DNA of 13,712 nt from Candidatus Mediterraneibacter stercorigallinarum (GTDB taxonomy: Bacteria > Bacillota > Clostridia > Lachnospirales > Lachnospiraceae): assembly GCA_019116185.1 (NCBI GenBank), contig DXCD01000211.1, forward strand, positions 1 to 13,712, given 5' to 3'. Of the stretch, positions 13,636 through 13,712 are shown piece after piece; the stretch's first letter is position 1; every line of letters starts with the position of its first letter. A program made the translations under genes and the position numbers. Under the pieces are notes generated by a model. That model was given only the letters and a program-made list of their open reading frames with translations. It was not told the DNA's origin and made no database searches.

Positions 13636-13651
13636 AAATACCGGACGTTTT

Positions 13652-13712
13652 GGAGAAGTACCCAAGCTGGCCGAAGGGGCTCCCCTGGAAAGGGAGTAGG
13701 TCGTTAGTAGCG
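13652..13712 (+). tRNA. tRNA-Ser (anticodon GGA), cut by the window edge
   Basis: The 5' part of a class II tRNA starts GGAGAAG. It has a D arm with CCCAAGCTGGCCGAAGGGG and an anticodon stem CTCCC/GGGAG around CTGGAAA, giving anticodon GGA at 13687-13689 (reads UCC and UCU). The long variable arm begins before the window ends; the T arm and acceptor 3' strand lie outside. Confidence 0.93.

Overview
The window looks like chromosomal DNA of a Gram-positive anaerobe of the Clostridia, most likely Lachnospiraceae. This rests on protein flavour (an ECF sigma factor paired with a DUF4179 protein, a CarD-type domain, a TsaB-RimI fusion, a stand-alone AICAR transformylase beside a PurO-type cyclohydrolase), strong AGGAGG-type ribosome binding sites and compact same-strand gene layout. 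It is inference; no 16S gene is present. Every supported gene lies on the + strand.

Left part (1-4880), accessory in character. Positions 1-648 have no gene but hold an AT-rich array of hairpin units at an exact 53-bp period (201-548, with one shortened unit before it). Next come a broken PD-(D/E)XK-like gene (649-1304), a translationally coupled ECF sigma factor and membrane DUF4179 protein (1449-3058) closed by a terminator, and an orphan polytopic membrane protein (3213-3923). A small cassette bounded by two terminator-like hairpins follows. It holds a CarD-family C-terminal domain without its RNA-polymerase-binding half, and an ATGA-coupled 39-residue peptide shaped like a sortase sorting signal.

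Right part (4764-13712), mostly housekeeping. A CorC/HlyC-type membrane protein sits behind a good extended -10 promoter whose -35 overlaps an inverted repeat and a perfect 25-bp tandem duplication. Then come two genes for the last two steps of IMP synthesis, encoded as separate proteins: a PurO-like IMP cyclohydrolase and a eukaryote-like AICAR transformylase domain. A tRNA-maturation cluster follows: tsaE, a tsaB-rimI fusion, a small CxxC/CxxC protein, RNase Z and tsaD. ispD is packed 4 nt behind tsaD.

The window ends with two serine tRNA genes, tRNA-Ser(UGA), complete and without an encoded CCA, and tRNA-Ser(GGA), cut by the window edge. Each has its own recognisable promoter. They are separated by a terminator and a short coding remnant. 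RNase Z upstream is the type of enzyme that matures CCA-less tRNA precursors such as the first of these tRNAs.

The most unexplained element is the 53-bp hairpin array at the left end. The CarD-fragment cassette and the operator-like structure before the CorC-type gene come next. I saw no CRISPR, complete transposon, prophage or recognisable defence system.
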